Origin: Balanoglossus misakiensis | Lineage: Eukaryota; Hemichordata | Direction: 5' to 3' | Length of the DNA: 64,000 nucleotides | NCBI GenBank assembly: GCA_040954595.2 | Contig: CM082576.2 | Span: forward strand, 930,001 to 994,000 | Shown: in pieces, positions 28,101-39,581 of the stretch | Position numbering within the stretch: position 1 is the first letter of the stretch | Layout: every line of letters begins with the position of its first letter | The notes under the pieces: model-generated | Seen by the model: the letters and a program-made list of their open reading frames with translations, nothing else | What the model was told of the DNA's origin: nothing | Database searches by the model: none | Program-made: the position numbers and the translations under genes

Positions 28101-31100
28101 TAATCATTGATAGTTAAATGTTCATCCTTTTAATTAGTGATTATTGTACCTCAGGGGAATTTCCTGCTTCCAAGTTTTTCTTTGACCCACCAGCATATTA
28201 CCTCACAGCGCTCATCTGATAGGTTACAACATTGGTTGCAGCTGAATTGGTTTCAGTTTGATATTGTCTTTGAACCAGCATGGGGTTAGAATAGCTGTTT
28301 ATATCACAGCAACCATATGGCCTGTTATATTGTTCAATCAGAATGATGTGGTATGTTGTAGGTCATTACAGTTGTGTGACTACAAAATAAACAGGTGTTT
28401 GTTCATCAAGAGAAAAAAATTAGAAGTTCAAACATGTAGACATAGCAGAGACAAGCAGACTGTTATTTTTCTCATTCTAAAAAGAAAATAAGTCAAGTTC
28501 CCGTGTCCAATATAATGTGCTTTTGAATAATTAAAAGGAATTTAAATATTGCTTTTAGGTTTTGCGCTCCTAATAGGCAAAAAAAATTTAAAAATCTTGA
28601 ATCTAATCAGGTGGTTGACATGACTTTTGCTGAAACATATCAGGCATAGAACACAAATATCATAACATCTGTTTCTAGGTATTTGTAGGCTGTTTACAGA
28701 CTTCATAATTTAAGGCTTTTTACATGCAGCATATGGATCATAAAATACATATGACCCGTACTTTTCATTAATACCACACAGAAAGTACATTCTTTGAATT
28801 CCACACATACCTTAAACATTTCAGCCAATGATGTGAAATGATAAAAAAAGAAAATTATTAATATTAATATTTGAATGGGGACCTATTCTACTGTAAATTT
28901 TAACATTTGCATTTTGTGATGTTAGAAAAAAATATCATTTGTTAAAATTTAAGCTAAACCAGTTCATTTGGTTATCCAATAGAAGCTGATGGCAATCACA
29001 AAATGTTTCTGTAATACTGATGTATTTTTTGAGTCCTTGGCTTTGACAATCAGAGCCGCATCTTAATTCACTGCCTGTTTATGTTACTGCCCTAGATTTC
29101 AGTGTGTGAGTCATCGGAACTAAAGGGTGATGTCCTCTGGTTTGGGTGAATGTGTTTACAGCAGTCGATTTGTCTGGCCAACATTAGAAGCTGAGACTGC
29201 AGCATTATACACAGTAATTAAAACTTCGTCCTACTGTTCATTATGTTTTCTGTCACACCAGGTTGTGGCTTTTTCAACTCATTAGGGATATTTGACTATA
29301 TTGGGTAGATGCCATTATTTCTCTAAACACAAGCATGACCTCTGGCATCATTGCAGTTTATGCAGTTTTAATCCAGACACTACAAGTATTCAACACCTGA
29401 ATATGCGATTATATGCCATATCAAACAACCGCATCTCTCAATATTCTTGCATGCATTCACCGTGATTATAATTTCTCATTATTTTGATGAGAGAAAAGCT
29501 TCATCTCTTCCTTGGTCTGCAGACGGCCGAACCACAACATTTTGACACTGTGGATCTTGCGCTTTCTTTGAGGACAGTTGGAGGAGAAGGGTAATTTTAT
29601 GTGCATAGCCATCCTTCCATCGATCTTGATTCATGCAGTATAATTGTTTCAAACTTTTGCAAGTTGCCATGTCTGCACAGAACAGAAAATCAGAGTGAGT
29701 GCCACTGTGAAAGCAATGTGACTAAGTTTTGTTAGAATACCCTGACAGTATTTAGTGTCTTTGTCAGGGACCCCTGGCTTTTATTGTTGATCATATTATT
29801 AAGTCAATCACATGTAAAGTCCTGAATTCTAGATTGGACATGTCCTTAATCAGTTAATTGTTAATTAGCTGAGCTTTGTTGACGTTTGTCTTTGATGTTA
29901 ATTCCATGCATTTTATTCGATGGACCAGTGTTATACGAAAGAGTGCGATTTCTAAGTGTTTGAACTAAGAAGTGGACCAGCCAAGAAATCAGAATACACT
30001 TCTGAATTGTAGATCATTAAAGTATAACAATAAGAATTGTGTCAACATGTCTGGGCAGCTGTTTCAATCTGGCACAATAGAAATCAAGGGTTGTTGTCTG
30101 TAGAATCTTAGGTCTTGTTTACATTTACAATTATATATAGACTTATCTTAATTGCCGTTCATATTGGTATTCAGTAACTTTTAAATGATATGATCATGTT
30201 ATCACATGTCGATGTCCCCTTTGTCGCGCAAAAACCATTTCAACACTTCAGTCTATTCTGTAGAATTCAGAACTTGTTATTTTTTAATCATAGACCCAAG
30301 AGAATACATAATACCGCTAGTCTGTCATGTTTATTTTTCATGTGTTTTTGTTTTCATATTCAGTTTTGATGCTAATGATAGTCTGATCCATTCAAATATT
30401 TGGCAATGTGCCAAGAGTAAGATAAAGGCTTCCAGGAAGTGAATTTTTCTCACCTTTTTGTCAAGAAACAGAAGTAATAGATCTATAGTACAATTGGTTT
30501 AATTGGCCAAATTTTATCACCTCAAACTGTTACTCTTATAATACTGATAAGAAATAAATGTTCCTGTTGAGTTTATAATAGATAACAGATTATCCCTCAC
30601 TGTCTGTATATTTCTTTAACTTGCTTTCATCATCCTCGACAAACAAGGCTGCCTAAGATTTGTTCAGATGCTTTGCTGCTCTCAAATATCACGATCATTC
30701 TGTTGTTTTCTCTGTTGTACAAAAAAGTCAGTGAGCAAATCCTGAGTTGACCATGATAACTGTCTGCCTCACCCTTGGCAGGTTTCCAAATTGCAGTCTG
30801 TTGTTACAATGCTGGAACAATGCCAGCTTTACAGATAACATCTGACAATTGTAATTCCAAGGCAATTTGATGTGGTCTTAATTGAACCACAAGGTTTAAT
30901 TCACCTGCCAGTCATGCTGTGCCAATAATTTCTGTCACGGATTCTTTTATAATACGGCCAAATAGAAATAGATCAAAATTCGGTTCTTTTGTTATGGGAG
31001 ATATTGTCATCAAAATGTCATTCACATCTAATTGTTGTATTTTTTTATATTGGCAAATTTTCCGTCACATAACCATATCATTTTGATAAGGGAGTGTGAC

Positions 31101-32919
31101 ACGCCCTAAAATTGTTCACTTTCTTCTGTTTCTTGTATTTATCAAGATTAGATCCAGTATGGCCATCATGTGAGATTTAAATTCACTTTTTCGCAACCAT
31201 TAATTCTACTTAAACATGACTGAGCTGATCTTCTTAAAACTTTGTACAGTGACATAGATCTGACTGATTTTCGATTCATCATGACTTTCTCCAGGGTTTT
31301 TCAGTCATAAAATGAGTGTGACAAAATTCACTGCTCTTCTAAACATGAGGGTTTTTTATTTTTTGTCTCGAAGAGAATAACTTTTGGTATAGTTAACTTA
31401 ATTTCAGTCACAAATGATGCCACTTTTTCCCATCTATCGTTTGGAGTCTTTAAAAATTGATGCTGATGTATAATTTAATTCCCTCACTCATTATTTCTGT
31501 TAAACTTCGGTCGATGTGAATATCATGTTCAAGGTTGCCACATTGTTAACGATTTATTTGATAAGTGCATCATACATGCTTTAGCTCTGTTGACTGAAAT
31601 ATTAATGAGAGAAGTTGGCTTCGACGTTGCTTTGACATGATCTTTTGAAACGTGATCCTGATGATACTTTTACCCACAGGCTTTATCTGTGTCAGCATCA
31701 TCTCCAATAGTTTCCTGATTAGGCCTCAAACCACATCAAATCTTAGTGACTGCTGATCCTTGCAGAGAAATTTTGCATGTGCCTGTGTTATACATTGCCA
31801 TGCTTTTTTCTGAGTGCAACCAAAGCTTCTTCTTCCAAACAATTAATAGCGCTTAGGCTGCATTCACAAACACCTCTGGAGGGGGGGGCGGGAGAATTGA
31901 GGGGGGGGATTTGAAAAAATTGAGGGTATGTAAGGGGGGGGATTTGAAAAAATTGAGGGTATGTAAGGGGGGGACTTGAAAACTTTAACGACTAAATATT
32001 TATTTTGAGTCCACAAAAATGCAGTTTCGCGCCCTTTATTTTACAAAATTTTCTAATGTGGGAGGGGGACACCCCCTCCCACACCCACCCCCTCCATTCA
32101 TCAACACCTTTCAATCATTGACTGGTTTATCCAGTGTCCCAGGTCAGGGGACTTGCCCCCACCCCATGATAACTTTGAGCAGCGACGGTTAAATTTGTCC
32201 TCCCCAACATACCGGTAGTTGAGTTAATTTGCTTTTGCCGGGTTCATAAAATGCAGCTTTGAGCTCTGTATTTTAGAAAATTTTCTTACGTGGGAGGGGG
32301 ACACCCCCTCCCAAACCCACCCCCTTCAATTCTCGGTTTACAATGTCTCCCAACACAGAATACAAATATATGTACTTAAAAAATAAAAACAATGTTCAGT
32401 TTTAATACCCACTGATGAGGGGAAACATCAGTTTCAAATTATTTTCATGGGAGCGCTGTTTTTCTTTTTACAAGATAGATAGGTGATATGTTTTGCTCAG
32501 TGAAAGAAAATGGGGGGGGGATTTCAAAATTTTGGCAGTTCGGAAGGGGGGGATTTGAAAATATTGGCAGTTCGGAAGGGGGGCATGTGAAAATTAGCGG
32601 TAAAAAAAATTGAATTCTCCCGCCCCCCCCTCCAGAGGTGTTTGTGAATGCAGCCTTAGAGAAGAGGAGTTATTAGTTGTTAGCACTCTACGTGCATAAT
32701 GTTTGTGTCATTTTCTACTTTATTCTTTTGCAGAATGAAACCCTTGTAAACGCCAATCTTCACTTCTGGGAATTAATTGACAAATGGCAGAGAGAATGGC
32801 AGGTTGCCATGGACGATGCCATTCAACCACCACCTGTCACTTTGCCTCAGCAGAAAAATTCCAAGGTGTCATCAAGTACAGTCCATAGCAGTGATCAACC
32901 AACAATCCATCTGGTTTAA
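1167..32919 (+). CDS. NEK9: NEK9 (NIMA-related kinase 9, Nercc1), 22 coding exons, 953 aa
   Basis: Exons: 1167-1307, 1910-2087, 2192-2247, 2666-2736, 3061-3166, 3352-3401, 3646-3727, 3976-4148, 4447-4552, 4791-4928, 5120-5264, 5509-5709, 6083-6129, 6268-6429, 6583-6691, 6962-7123, 7410-7580, 7889-7948, 12817-13025, 13989-14243, 14910-14963, 32734-32919. They total 2862 nt with all phases agreeing, giving 953 residues against 979 in human. The order matches vertebrate NEK9: kinase, RCC1 repeats, acidic/Ser tail with WLK-x-ELE-x-AEFIPM, coiled coil. In animals NEK9 is a Ser/Thr kinase activated in mitosis downstream of CDK1 and PLK1; it activates NEK6 and NEK7 and so promotes centrosome separation and spindle assembly. 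The start is the ATG in CACAAGATGG, a good Kozak context. Intron 3 has a GC donor. The canonical LC8-binding TQT motif near the human C terminus is not seen in this model. Confidence 0.97.
2097..2146 (+). repeat. (GAT)n microsatellite beside NEK9 exon 2 donor
   Basis: About 16 copies of GAT begin 9 nt after the exon 2 donor (GTAAGTTATT). The intron is only 104 bp, so nearly half of it is repeat. Confidence 0.95.
2248..2665 (+). other. NEK9: NEK9 intron 3 with a GC-AG donor
   Basis: The exon must end after LFEEH for the frame to continue into IIIWYFFQ, which aligns without gap to LFEEEMVVWYLF in human NEK9. At that junction the intron begins GCAAGT, the typical GC-donor consensus, and ends CCCTTTAG. 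The nearest GT (AAGTATT, 2 nt further) would shift the frame. This is therefore a bona fide GC-AG intron, inferred from protein conservation rather than from transcripts. Confidence 0.88.
4447..4552 (+). CDS. NEK9: NEK9 exon 9: kinase-to-RCC1 linker
   Basis: Joins GGA-GA from exon 8 with G to give Glu, then [10 protein letters not shown] and ending in PVVTSKVSE before a GTGAGT donor. Human NEK9 has MEEKVTLLNAP and VVTSRTSEV here, so the conserved end (VVTS-x-x-SE) leads directly into the first RCC1 strand in the next exon. The middle is Ser/Thr-rich and unstructured. Genomic reading of this area shows a longer open frame starting at 4316, but that upstream part is intron. Confidence 0.93.
4791..7580 (+). 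CDS. NEK9: NEK9 exons 10-17: RCC1-type beta-propeller
   Basis: Residues about 322-699. The repeats are recognisable by [120 protein letters not shown] and [10 protein letters not shown], in the same order as human NEK9. In human this domain autoinhibits the kinase and may interact with Ran-related partners. Phase-1 introns fall repeatedly after the Gly or Thr closing each repeat, consistent with an old duplicated exon structure. Two introns begin with microsatellites within 15 nt of the donor. Confidence 0.96.
5408..5440. repeat. Perfect 14-bp hairpin in NEK9 intron 11
   Basis: AGGGTTTCGAGACC (5408-5421) and its exact reverse complement (5427-5440) flank a 5-nt loop (AGAGG). It lies 68 nt upstream of exon 12. 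It could form a stable RNA stem, or be a relic of a small palindromic mobile element. Confidence 0.9.
5715..5813 (+). repeat. Compound (GGT/GCT)n-(GAT)n microsatellite after NEK9 exon 12
   Basis: The intron starts GTAAGT and passes straight into GATGATG, then GGT/GCT triplets, then about ten GAT copies. This is the second case in the gene of a trinucleotide array abutting a splice donor. Confidence 0.93.
7628..7692. repeat. Foldback element with 18-bp perfect arms in NEK9 intron 17
   Basis: TAAAGAGGGCGTTCTTTA (7628-7645) and its exact reverse complement (7675-7692) are separated by 29 nt. The whole unit of 65 bp resembles a minimal foldback or MITE remnant. No target-site duplication is obvious. 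It sits 48 nt after the exon 17 donor. Confidence 0.88.
7889..14963 (+). CDS. NEK9: NEK9 exons 18-21: regulatory tail and start of coiled coil
   Basis: Exon 18 (7889-7948) encodes [17 protein letters not shown], matching the conserved EKVLNSKTIRSNSSGLS of human. Exon 19 (12817-13025) is acidic, with [10 protein letters not shown], and ends SVPAWLKA. Exon 20 (13989-14243) begins [10 protein letters not shown], so the conserved WL-x-x-ELE-x-AEFIPM box is split by a phase-0 intron at residue 789; in human this segment precedes the PLK1 docking region. Exon 20 ends in a predicted coiled coil ([16 protein letters not shown]), continued by exon 21 ([13 protein letters not shown]). Introns between these exons are 4.9 kb, 1.0 kb and 0.7 kb. 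Confidence 0.9.
7949..12816 (+). other. NEK9 intron 18 (4.9 kb), no gene seen
   Basis: AT-rich single-copy-looking sequence between exons 18 and 19. The longest open stretch (about 9701-10054) starts with GTG and has no recognisable motif. I see no RNA gene and no intact mobile element here. Confidence 0.7.
22175..22205 (+). repeat. (CACAA)n pentanucleotide repeat
   Basis: Six tandem copies of CACAA-type units, close to a G-rich purine run at 21960-21982. Confidence 0.92.
27502..27802. mobile_element. Foldback MITE, about 301 bp, with GGGACAAAGTCAC termini
   Basis: The ends are GGGACAAAGTCAC (27502-27514) and its exact reverse complement (27790-27802). A second inverted pair further in (TTTTGATAGGCTATTTA at 27549-27565 and its complement at 27757-27773) is also exact. 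Two matched inverted pairs indicate long, partly decayed terminal repeats. No coding capacity. No clear target-site duplication, so the superfamily is open. Confidence 0.75.
31856..32655. mobile_element. 800-bp non-autonomous DNA transposon with 43-bp perfect TIRs
   Basis: Both ends carry GGCTGCATTCACAAACACC followed by an octaguanine and GGGAGAATT: 31856-31898 and the inverted copy 32613-32655 match over 43 bp. The element is flanked on both sides by TTA (31853-31855 and 32656-32658), the 3-bp target duplication favoured by PIF/Harbinger elements. Inside are repeated G7-8 plus ATTTGAAAAAATTGAGGG units and two copies (about 32041-32098 and 32272-32328) of a block containing the palindrome GGGAGGGGGACACCCCCTCCC-like core. 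No transposase reading frame is present, so it must have been mobilised in trans. Perfect TIRs suggest recent insertion. Confidence 0.88.
32734..32919 (+). CDS. NEK9: NEK9 exon 22: coiled-coil end and C terminus
   Basis: Begins after TTTTGCAG in phase 0 with [18 protein letters not shown], extending the heptad pattern of exons 20-21, then a Pro/Gln segment ([10 protein letters not shown]) and a Ser-rich end closing IHLV-TAA at 32917-32919. It lies 17.8 kb after exon 21, so its assignment rests on phase, acceptor quality and coiled-coil continuity rather than sequence identity, because this part is poorly conserved in NEK9. The human KGTQT motif that binds dynein light chain LC8 is not present. 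An earlier alternative terminal exon inside the long intron cannot be excluded. Confidence 0.75.
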   Translation, partial: NETLVNANLHFWELIDKWQREWQVAMDDAIQPPPVTLPQQKNSKVSSSTVHSSDQPTIHLV

Positions 32920-33118
32920 AACAGTTACAAACTACTATTACTGTGTGCAATGTTATTGTTGTGATGCAAGTCATAAAATCTTCTGCATCTGGTTACATTT
33001 TGAATGATCAATATTGCTGATAAAAATTGCAAAGTACTGCACCAGGGATCATTGGTAACAAATTCAGACCATGCTTTCATATTCCACAAAATCACTTTTA
33101 TTTCACCTGGAAAATAAA
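32920..33118 (+). terminator. NEK9 3' UTR and poly(A) signal AATAAA
   Basis: A canonical AATAAA stands at 33113-33118, 194 nt after the NEK9 stop. Cleavage would be expected about 10-30 nt later. It is the first such hexamer downstream of the stop that I see. Confidence 0.55.
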
Positions 33119-33337
33119 CTACACAGAAAGTACAAAGAGGAAGTGAAGATCCATTTCAAGTGATACAGAACATTTCTCAACTACAGAATTCAAAGTATGT
33201 GAACCGTCACACTTCTATACTTATACATTCAGTAATCTGCCAGTATTCTAAGACCTGTTATTGGCAGATGTTGAATGTCAACAGTGTGGACAGGATTCTA
33301 ATGGAACATGTTTATATGAAGTAAGATGATTTTGGGT

Positions 33338-33352
33338 GGGGGGGGGGGGGGG
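33338..33352 (+). repeat. Poly-G tract (15 G)
   Basis: An uninterrupted G15 run shortly after the NEK9 poly(A) signal. Similar runs occur at 37341-37352 and, as poly-C, at 45760-45771, 46724-46736, 54095-54108 and 60418-60433. Length in assemblies may be unreliable. Confidence 0.9.
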
Positions 33353-36300
33353 TATGCCTAGATTTCATGTCTTTGAACATACAATATTGAAAAGAAATTG
33401 TTGTGCTACCTCATGAAGCATTTTCAGCAGACATCCTTTTGAAAAACTGGAGAAGGTTTTTTTTTAAAATAAATTATTAATATGCTGGGATCTAGAAGCA
33501 CCATTTTTACCTGAGGGTTCAAGACCTTCCTCTTTAATCGTGTTGAATGACTTCTCAGATTATACAGAAATATGTGTTATTTATTTGACATCTATGAAAA
33601 AAAATGTTCATTTGCCAAAAGGTATTTTGACAAAGGGCATTTTGTATGAGCATGCAGTGCCATCATTACTTTCTTTGTACACCCGAGAATATTTCACGGG
33701 GAATTGAGATAATGACAGCAAGAAATGAGGCTGATTATCAGCAGAAATGTCCAGAGGGAGAGAAATTCTCTTTCAATGAGAGAAAATCAAGGCACCATGT
33801 AAAAGCAACAGAATAATTCAACATCATGGGCACGACTTTCTGAAAACATAATCATCATTGCATAAACCTTACATGTACCAGATCTCACCCTGACAACTGA
33901 CAAAGCTTATTCTCCACCAATAGCAGCATCTGTTTAATTCAGTAAACACTAAAACCTTCAGAGATCCCCAGTGTCTCAGCTGACGGTACAACTAGGTAAA
34001 TTTGTTCATCCAACTGTAAGATTATTCCAATTGTGGCAAGTAGCATGTAATTCAAGCCATGTGAAGTGCTGTCAAACACAAAACTGCGTAAGCAGTGCAG
34101 TCCGTTGCCAGGGAGACTTTACCCATCAGAAGGTAGAGATCTGTAATAAACAGATAACAAGATAATGGGGAATTTCAAAGTATAGTTTTACAAAACCAGG
34201 CATCTTCAAATGCAATTTCAGCACCAGAAAAATCAGTATGGGCATTATACTCCCTTTTGAAACTTCCTGGAGTCCTCAGTTTGGGATAATTGAAGTCTTC
34301 TTCTATTTACTTGGTTACCAGTATACGGCGCTCGGTACATGTAACATAACTAACAACCATCCCCCCTGCATTTGGTCCAACACTCTTATTGTTTTCTGTG
34401 GTCAACTGAGGCCTGTATGAAGAAAATGTGGGTAAATGGGTTAACAAAGGGTAATCAGAAATTGATGTATTGTAAAGTTTGTCAGCATGCATGTTCAATT
34501 TCTTTATGAAAGATGCTTGCTGCTTTATCAATATAAGTGTGCTTTGTAATGCAACACAATCAATCCATCAGTGACATGACTCCATATTGTACATACAGCT
34601 TTCAAAAGCAAGAGGAGATAGAGAAAGAGATGAACATATGTTGTGTGTTATGTCCACATGGCAAACAGGGTATGACCATTAACACCATTTTCAACCATTC
34701 AACATTACATTTACAAAATGTAAATTTTCACTGTAATTCATATAATTATGCAATATTTACGTAGTAATTTTGAACATAGTCTGCAGTGTGATGTGATCAT
34801 AATAATTATTAATTAGCCAATCTTCAGTGTGTTAATATTTAACCGTTGAATTGCTTTTGCGATTGTCATCAGCTAGACTTTGATATTTTGAAATTCTTTG
34901 TTTTGTTTTGTTTTGTCTTGTTTTCAAATAACAATCTACAAAGTCTTGCCTCTTTGACATAAAAATAGAGTACATATTTTAAACCTATTGAGATGATATC
35001 CATGTATATCCACATAATTATAACTATTAAATACTATGTTCATTCCATTACTGTACCCTCCTCAATTATGAGACTCCCATGGAGATTCTATTCTGCATGT
35101 TGTCGAAAATGTTCTTGTTCACTGCCTTATCTTCTTTTATGTGTTTTGCCATAGAGCAGCTTTAGTGATCACAATGGACAATGTTTGCAGACCAAAAATG
35201 GTCTCTATGGAAACAGAATCACGGATGTGGAAGGGTTTATCACAATCCCCAGTCAATTAACTTTTATCTTTGTAACGATTTCATTTTATATTATTTGCGT
35301 TACAAGGAAGATTTTGCTTGCAAAAGTCCAATGGTAAGTGGATATGAATTATTTATGAGTGGTAAGGCAAACTCCCTAGGCAGTGTAATATTTTAAAGAC
35401 TCGAGTGTATTCTTCATGTATGAGTTACGTTTGACATGTCATAAATGATATATCGCCTTCTGACTCCAGAAAACACATCATGTCGCACTGAACTACTATT
35501 AAAAGTCATCAGAAAGTCTCACTTGCTTGCCAGGTCTCCTAAGTGTTTGACATTCCTATCGTGTTATGCATTGCAAATTGGGAACGGATTTCGACAAATA
35601 TTGTTACCATCCGACGTAGCATCGTGTAAGCTTTATTATGGCAATCAACATTGACAAACACGATTAATTTAACGCTACAAAAACTGGTTTAATGTTGTAC
35701 TGAACGATTGCACATGAAAATATAATCCATGCATTGAAACTGAAACGAACAGGTGGTTATTTTGTTATTATGATAGAAATGTGTCGTCCTGGTACAGCAG
35801 TCATTGGAAACAGGCGAAAAAATCTTTGATAGCTGATCTTCCTTGTATCAGAGGTATTAAGATTTTTTCAAAAACAGTGTTGTAAAATTACACTTTCTTT
35901 TCGGTTTAACTTGTATTGAATTCTATGGTGTCGGTTACGATTACTGTTTCCATGGTAACGGGTTCCAGGAAAACTCCTATTTTGTGCACAGCGATAGGCC
36001 ATTTACGTTACCTGCTTGGCTAAGCAAAACCGAGCGGATGGACCAGCTGGGCTTTGATCTCACCGATTCACCTGATTATCGCGGCGATCAGCTCTTTGCG
36101 TCTCCTTGCTGCCAGCATAAAGATAAACTACGGTGCCCAGGCTCCATCGCGGGCACAGCCGAGTCATAAGACCAATTTCCATTAGAACACCTCAGCGGCG
36201 CTGCGATCCGCAGCTGACGGCCCAATAAATTTATAAATATTTGATGCAAGTCGGCAGATAATAATGGGATGTTCTCGATGTTGCCTGACAAAGTCGCCCG

Positions 36301-37860
36301 GATATCCCTGCCCTGTCGGCCTGTGTTTGATCTTGACGAGTAATGGATACATAAAATTATTACCTGGACTATGTGACGGATGGGGATAATATGTTATACG
36401 CATACCGATTAAGATATTATATATATAGGGGGCTATACCATACGGATGATTTTAGTGCGGTATCGGTACGGCATACGTACCCGCATCTCACATACTTCAG
36501 TCGGTCTCCTTTGTTTTTGACTGTGGTAATCATTATTTACGACAGTTTAATCTTTGGTCCCATGATTCTCGTTCCCAGCTTCCTCACGATTGTCCATTTG
36601 TTTTACAGTGGACAGGAAGTAGCCTGCAACCAAATTGCAAATATGAGCCTTTTGCATCTGCTTGTGCTCGCTGCTTTGGTAATCTTATACACAGATTTAT
36701 TCAACACTCATAAAACGGTGTAATTGTTTTAATCGATGTGAAAAGGCGTGGTACCCTTGTGTCTTCCTGTCTTCCTGTCGACCTGTTATAAAACCCTTCA
36801 TCACATAACCCAAAGTCACTGCTCAAAAGGGAACTTTTTATATAAATGGAACGATCGCTCCTGAACGTCCGGATTCATTAAAGACAGGGCACGTACAATG
36901 CGATCGGCGTCATCTTGACGTGCGATTGGTCAGCAGAGAATCCCTGCAGAGGATGAAGCCTACCCTGAGGGATGAATTAAAATGTGTCAATTTACTGCTG
37001 TTATAGGTGTATTGTTGAATAACTAGGTCACTCTTTAATGGCACACGTCCGTGGACACGCGACTGTACATTGCCATCCCATTATAATTAATTCGACCTTC
37101 TGAGTATGCCGGTAGGTAATTTTGTATTCAAATTAGCCAGCAGCAAGGGCATCAGCTTTTAATTTTGTTTAAAATTCACACCGATCGCGTTTATCTATTT
37201 AACCATCCTGCTTATGCTTTGTCAGGCAATTCCTTTTCATTTGCATTCTTTGCTCGCCCGTTAATTTTCTGTCGCACAGAAACCAGCCATATCCTAACCC
37301 CAAGAGGCAGTTTCCCTTGTTGGGTAAAGCCAAGATATAAGGGGGGGGGGGGTCTGAGTCGTGGGTGATATCCATACTAGGATATCCAGAAATTGTCACC
37401 TATTGTTAGAGATTTCTTATCTTGACAAATTTTGGGATGTATTCAGTCGAGGTTTTCAAAACCAAGGGGAAAGTCTGCTCATTTTTGTTGTTGAAAAGAC
37501 GGTGGCCGCACATACCTCTCTATGAGAGTACCCCCGGGATCTGAGCACTGGTCACCGATAGACGGGATGGAGTGACAGTGTTATGATGAGGACACGTACT
37601 GTTATCTCACTACTATCACACAAGTTGTGTCCGTGAAAGTTCCAAACGGGCTTTCGACGAGATCAGCCAAGTTTATTCCCTTTAGGTCAATAAAGTAGAC
37701 AGAGAAAGGGAAGCTTATCATCACTGGCATCAGGTCGACCTGAGACTAGATGTCATAAAATTTTATGCCGCCCTGCAGTTCATTTCTGATAAAAACGAAA
37801 CAATTCCAGAATACTAGTATAGGCTTACTCTCCTTGAGAAATATAACTCTGTTACACCGT

Positions 37861-37908
37861 CACGTGACTTCCAGTGATACGTCTTACATGTGACGTCATC
37901 CGACGTCA
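37861..37908. promoter_or_regulatory. Candidate regulatory cluster: E-box plus two CRE-like sites
   Basis: CACGTG at 37861-37866, TGACGTCA at 37891-37898 and CGACGTCA at 37901-37908 lie within 48 bp in CpG-rich sequence. TGACGTCA is the full CREB/ATF palindrome and CACGTG the canonical bHLH site. Function is inferred only from motif clustering. Confidence 0.35.
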
Positions 37909-39467
37909 TAAGTGAGAGCAGATACGAAACACACGACGCTGGGTGATTAACCTCCACTTATCAACATATGCTCATTACGTCACGATCTTGCATTGATCAT
38001 CTTAATGCATCAAAGACCTTTAAAAGATTGATTTACCATGGCAACGAGATATCAGCATACTTGATTATCGGACATGGCCGGCTCCGACGCATTCCCTTTA
38101 AGTTAGATCACTACATGTACTTATTTTAGGACAACTGAAGTTTTTACAGATCGGGTTTGTAAAATGACAAAACTTTACAAACTCCAGATTTTGTGAATGA
38201 AAATATGTGTGCTTTATTCACTCCGATTTGTCCAAAGAGAGCACATTACATAGAAACGACCCAACCCTTTTGAAAAGTATTAGTCACGTGGCATCACGTC
38301 GTGTTACTGATGGATCATCAACGCCAGTTTACAAAGAGTTGAACACCAATTTGATACTGTAACAAGGTGTAACCCACCGTACCAGACTGACCCTGGCCAC
38401 CCCTCCAAGTGCCAAATGGTACGTTCCTGACCGAAAAGTACCAGTACTATAGTATTTAGCAAGGCAATCAATTGATTATATAGGTCGATCCCTCGATGAA
38501 TCACTCAATCGATCAGAAGACCCGTGTGATTTGAATAAACTCGCCGCTGCTCATTCAAAGAACTCGAAATGCATCCAACACATCATGAAATGGATCTAAC
38601 GAAGCACGGGGTAAATGCGATCGAAATTGACAGCACAGTATGCTTGGCGCTTACATGTCTCGTTTATTGAAAGAAACCTTTTAATAGAACACATATTTGG
38701 CGCCAAGACCGCTGAAATCAAAACTTACATACTGCTAACTAGCTGTGCAATCTTTGTCTCATAATATCATCGCTAGAAATTAAATGGATTTTCCTAGCCT
38801 TGTAGTCGGAAAATTATTCGGTCCCGGGGTTTATCTTCAGTGTTGATGATTTTGTAAATTATACTAACTTTTATATCGAAGGATAATGAGAGGGGCCGCT
38901 ATATCCGCGGGCTTGTATTAAAATATCAAATATCACCGGCTTTGTACATCGCCAATGCCAGTTAACATCAATATGTCGCACAGAAATTTCCTATTAAAAT
39001 GGATTGAGGAACAAAACATACGTGTTATTAAGTTTTTATCAAATGACGACAGAAAATGCTCTGGATTACAAGTTGGTGAGAAGAATTTGAGAACCTGTGT
39101 TTCTATTCACTGAACCCGGCTTGACATACTGGATTTTGATATTGATGAGATAAGGAAAGAGGGGAGTTATCCTATTTTTTAAAGCCAGGCTGGTGGTTAT
39201 ACCTTTTGAGCTTTTTGTTACATATGATATATTCCATCAAATCGCGATGCCTCTTGTACCTATACTAATGTCATGTGTAGTGGCCTGTATCTGTATAACA
39301 ACCATGACAATTTGCCTTGTACACTTATGCATATATGCTAATGTATTTACATGGTCATACCATTACACCTGGTGATGGTACTACACCTGTGTGTTGCTAT
39401 ATAAATGTTTGAATTGAATAACACCTGGTCAGTCAGTGTTGAGCCATCCTGGTGTCTCGTGTGTGCA

Positions 39468-39581
39468 TGCCCTTGCCCCGTGGCCGCTCTGAACACTACT
39501 CCACTGACACTGTCGTCTTCTTTTGCAAGCCAGGCACGTTTATTCGGGCTGAAGCAGAAAAAGAACAGCAAAAACACTATG
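39468..39581 (+). other. Possible exon of an unrecognised gene
   Basis: An open frame from ATG at 39468 (MPLPRGRSEHYSTDTVVFF) runs into polar, Lys/Glu-rich sequence and meets a plausible donor GAAG|GTAAAG near 39581. It would leave intron phase 1, the phase needed by the candidate exon at 41069-41407 if that begins at its internal AG. No family is recognised. The same sequence is open in another frame, so chance is a serious alternative. Confidence 0.2.

Larger units (their letters stand above)
14964..32733 (+). other. NEK9 intron 21 (17.8 kb)
   Basis: The longest intron of the gene, starting GTACGT and ending TTTTGCAG. It holds a G-rich run (21960-21982), a CACAA array, a GGA array near 23440-23462, a roughly 300-bp foldback MITE (27502-27802) and an 800-bp transposon (31856-32655). 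Short open frames in it are AT-rich, lack domain motifs and look like chance. I see no nested gene that I can support. Confidence 0.7.

Noticed and set aside
36373-36723. Open frame with three hydrophobic stretches
   Set aside because: It begins with GTG, its composition follows AT-rich intergenic DNA, and there is no recognisable family or promoter. Hydrophobic runs are common in T-rich chance frames.
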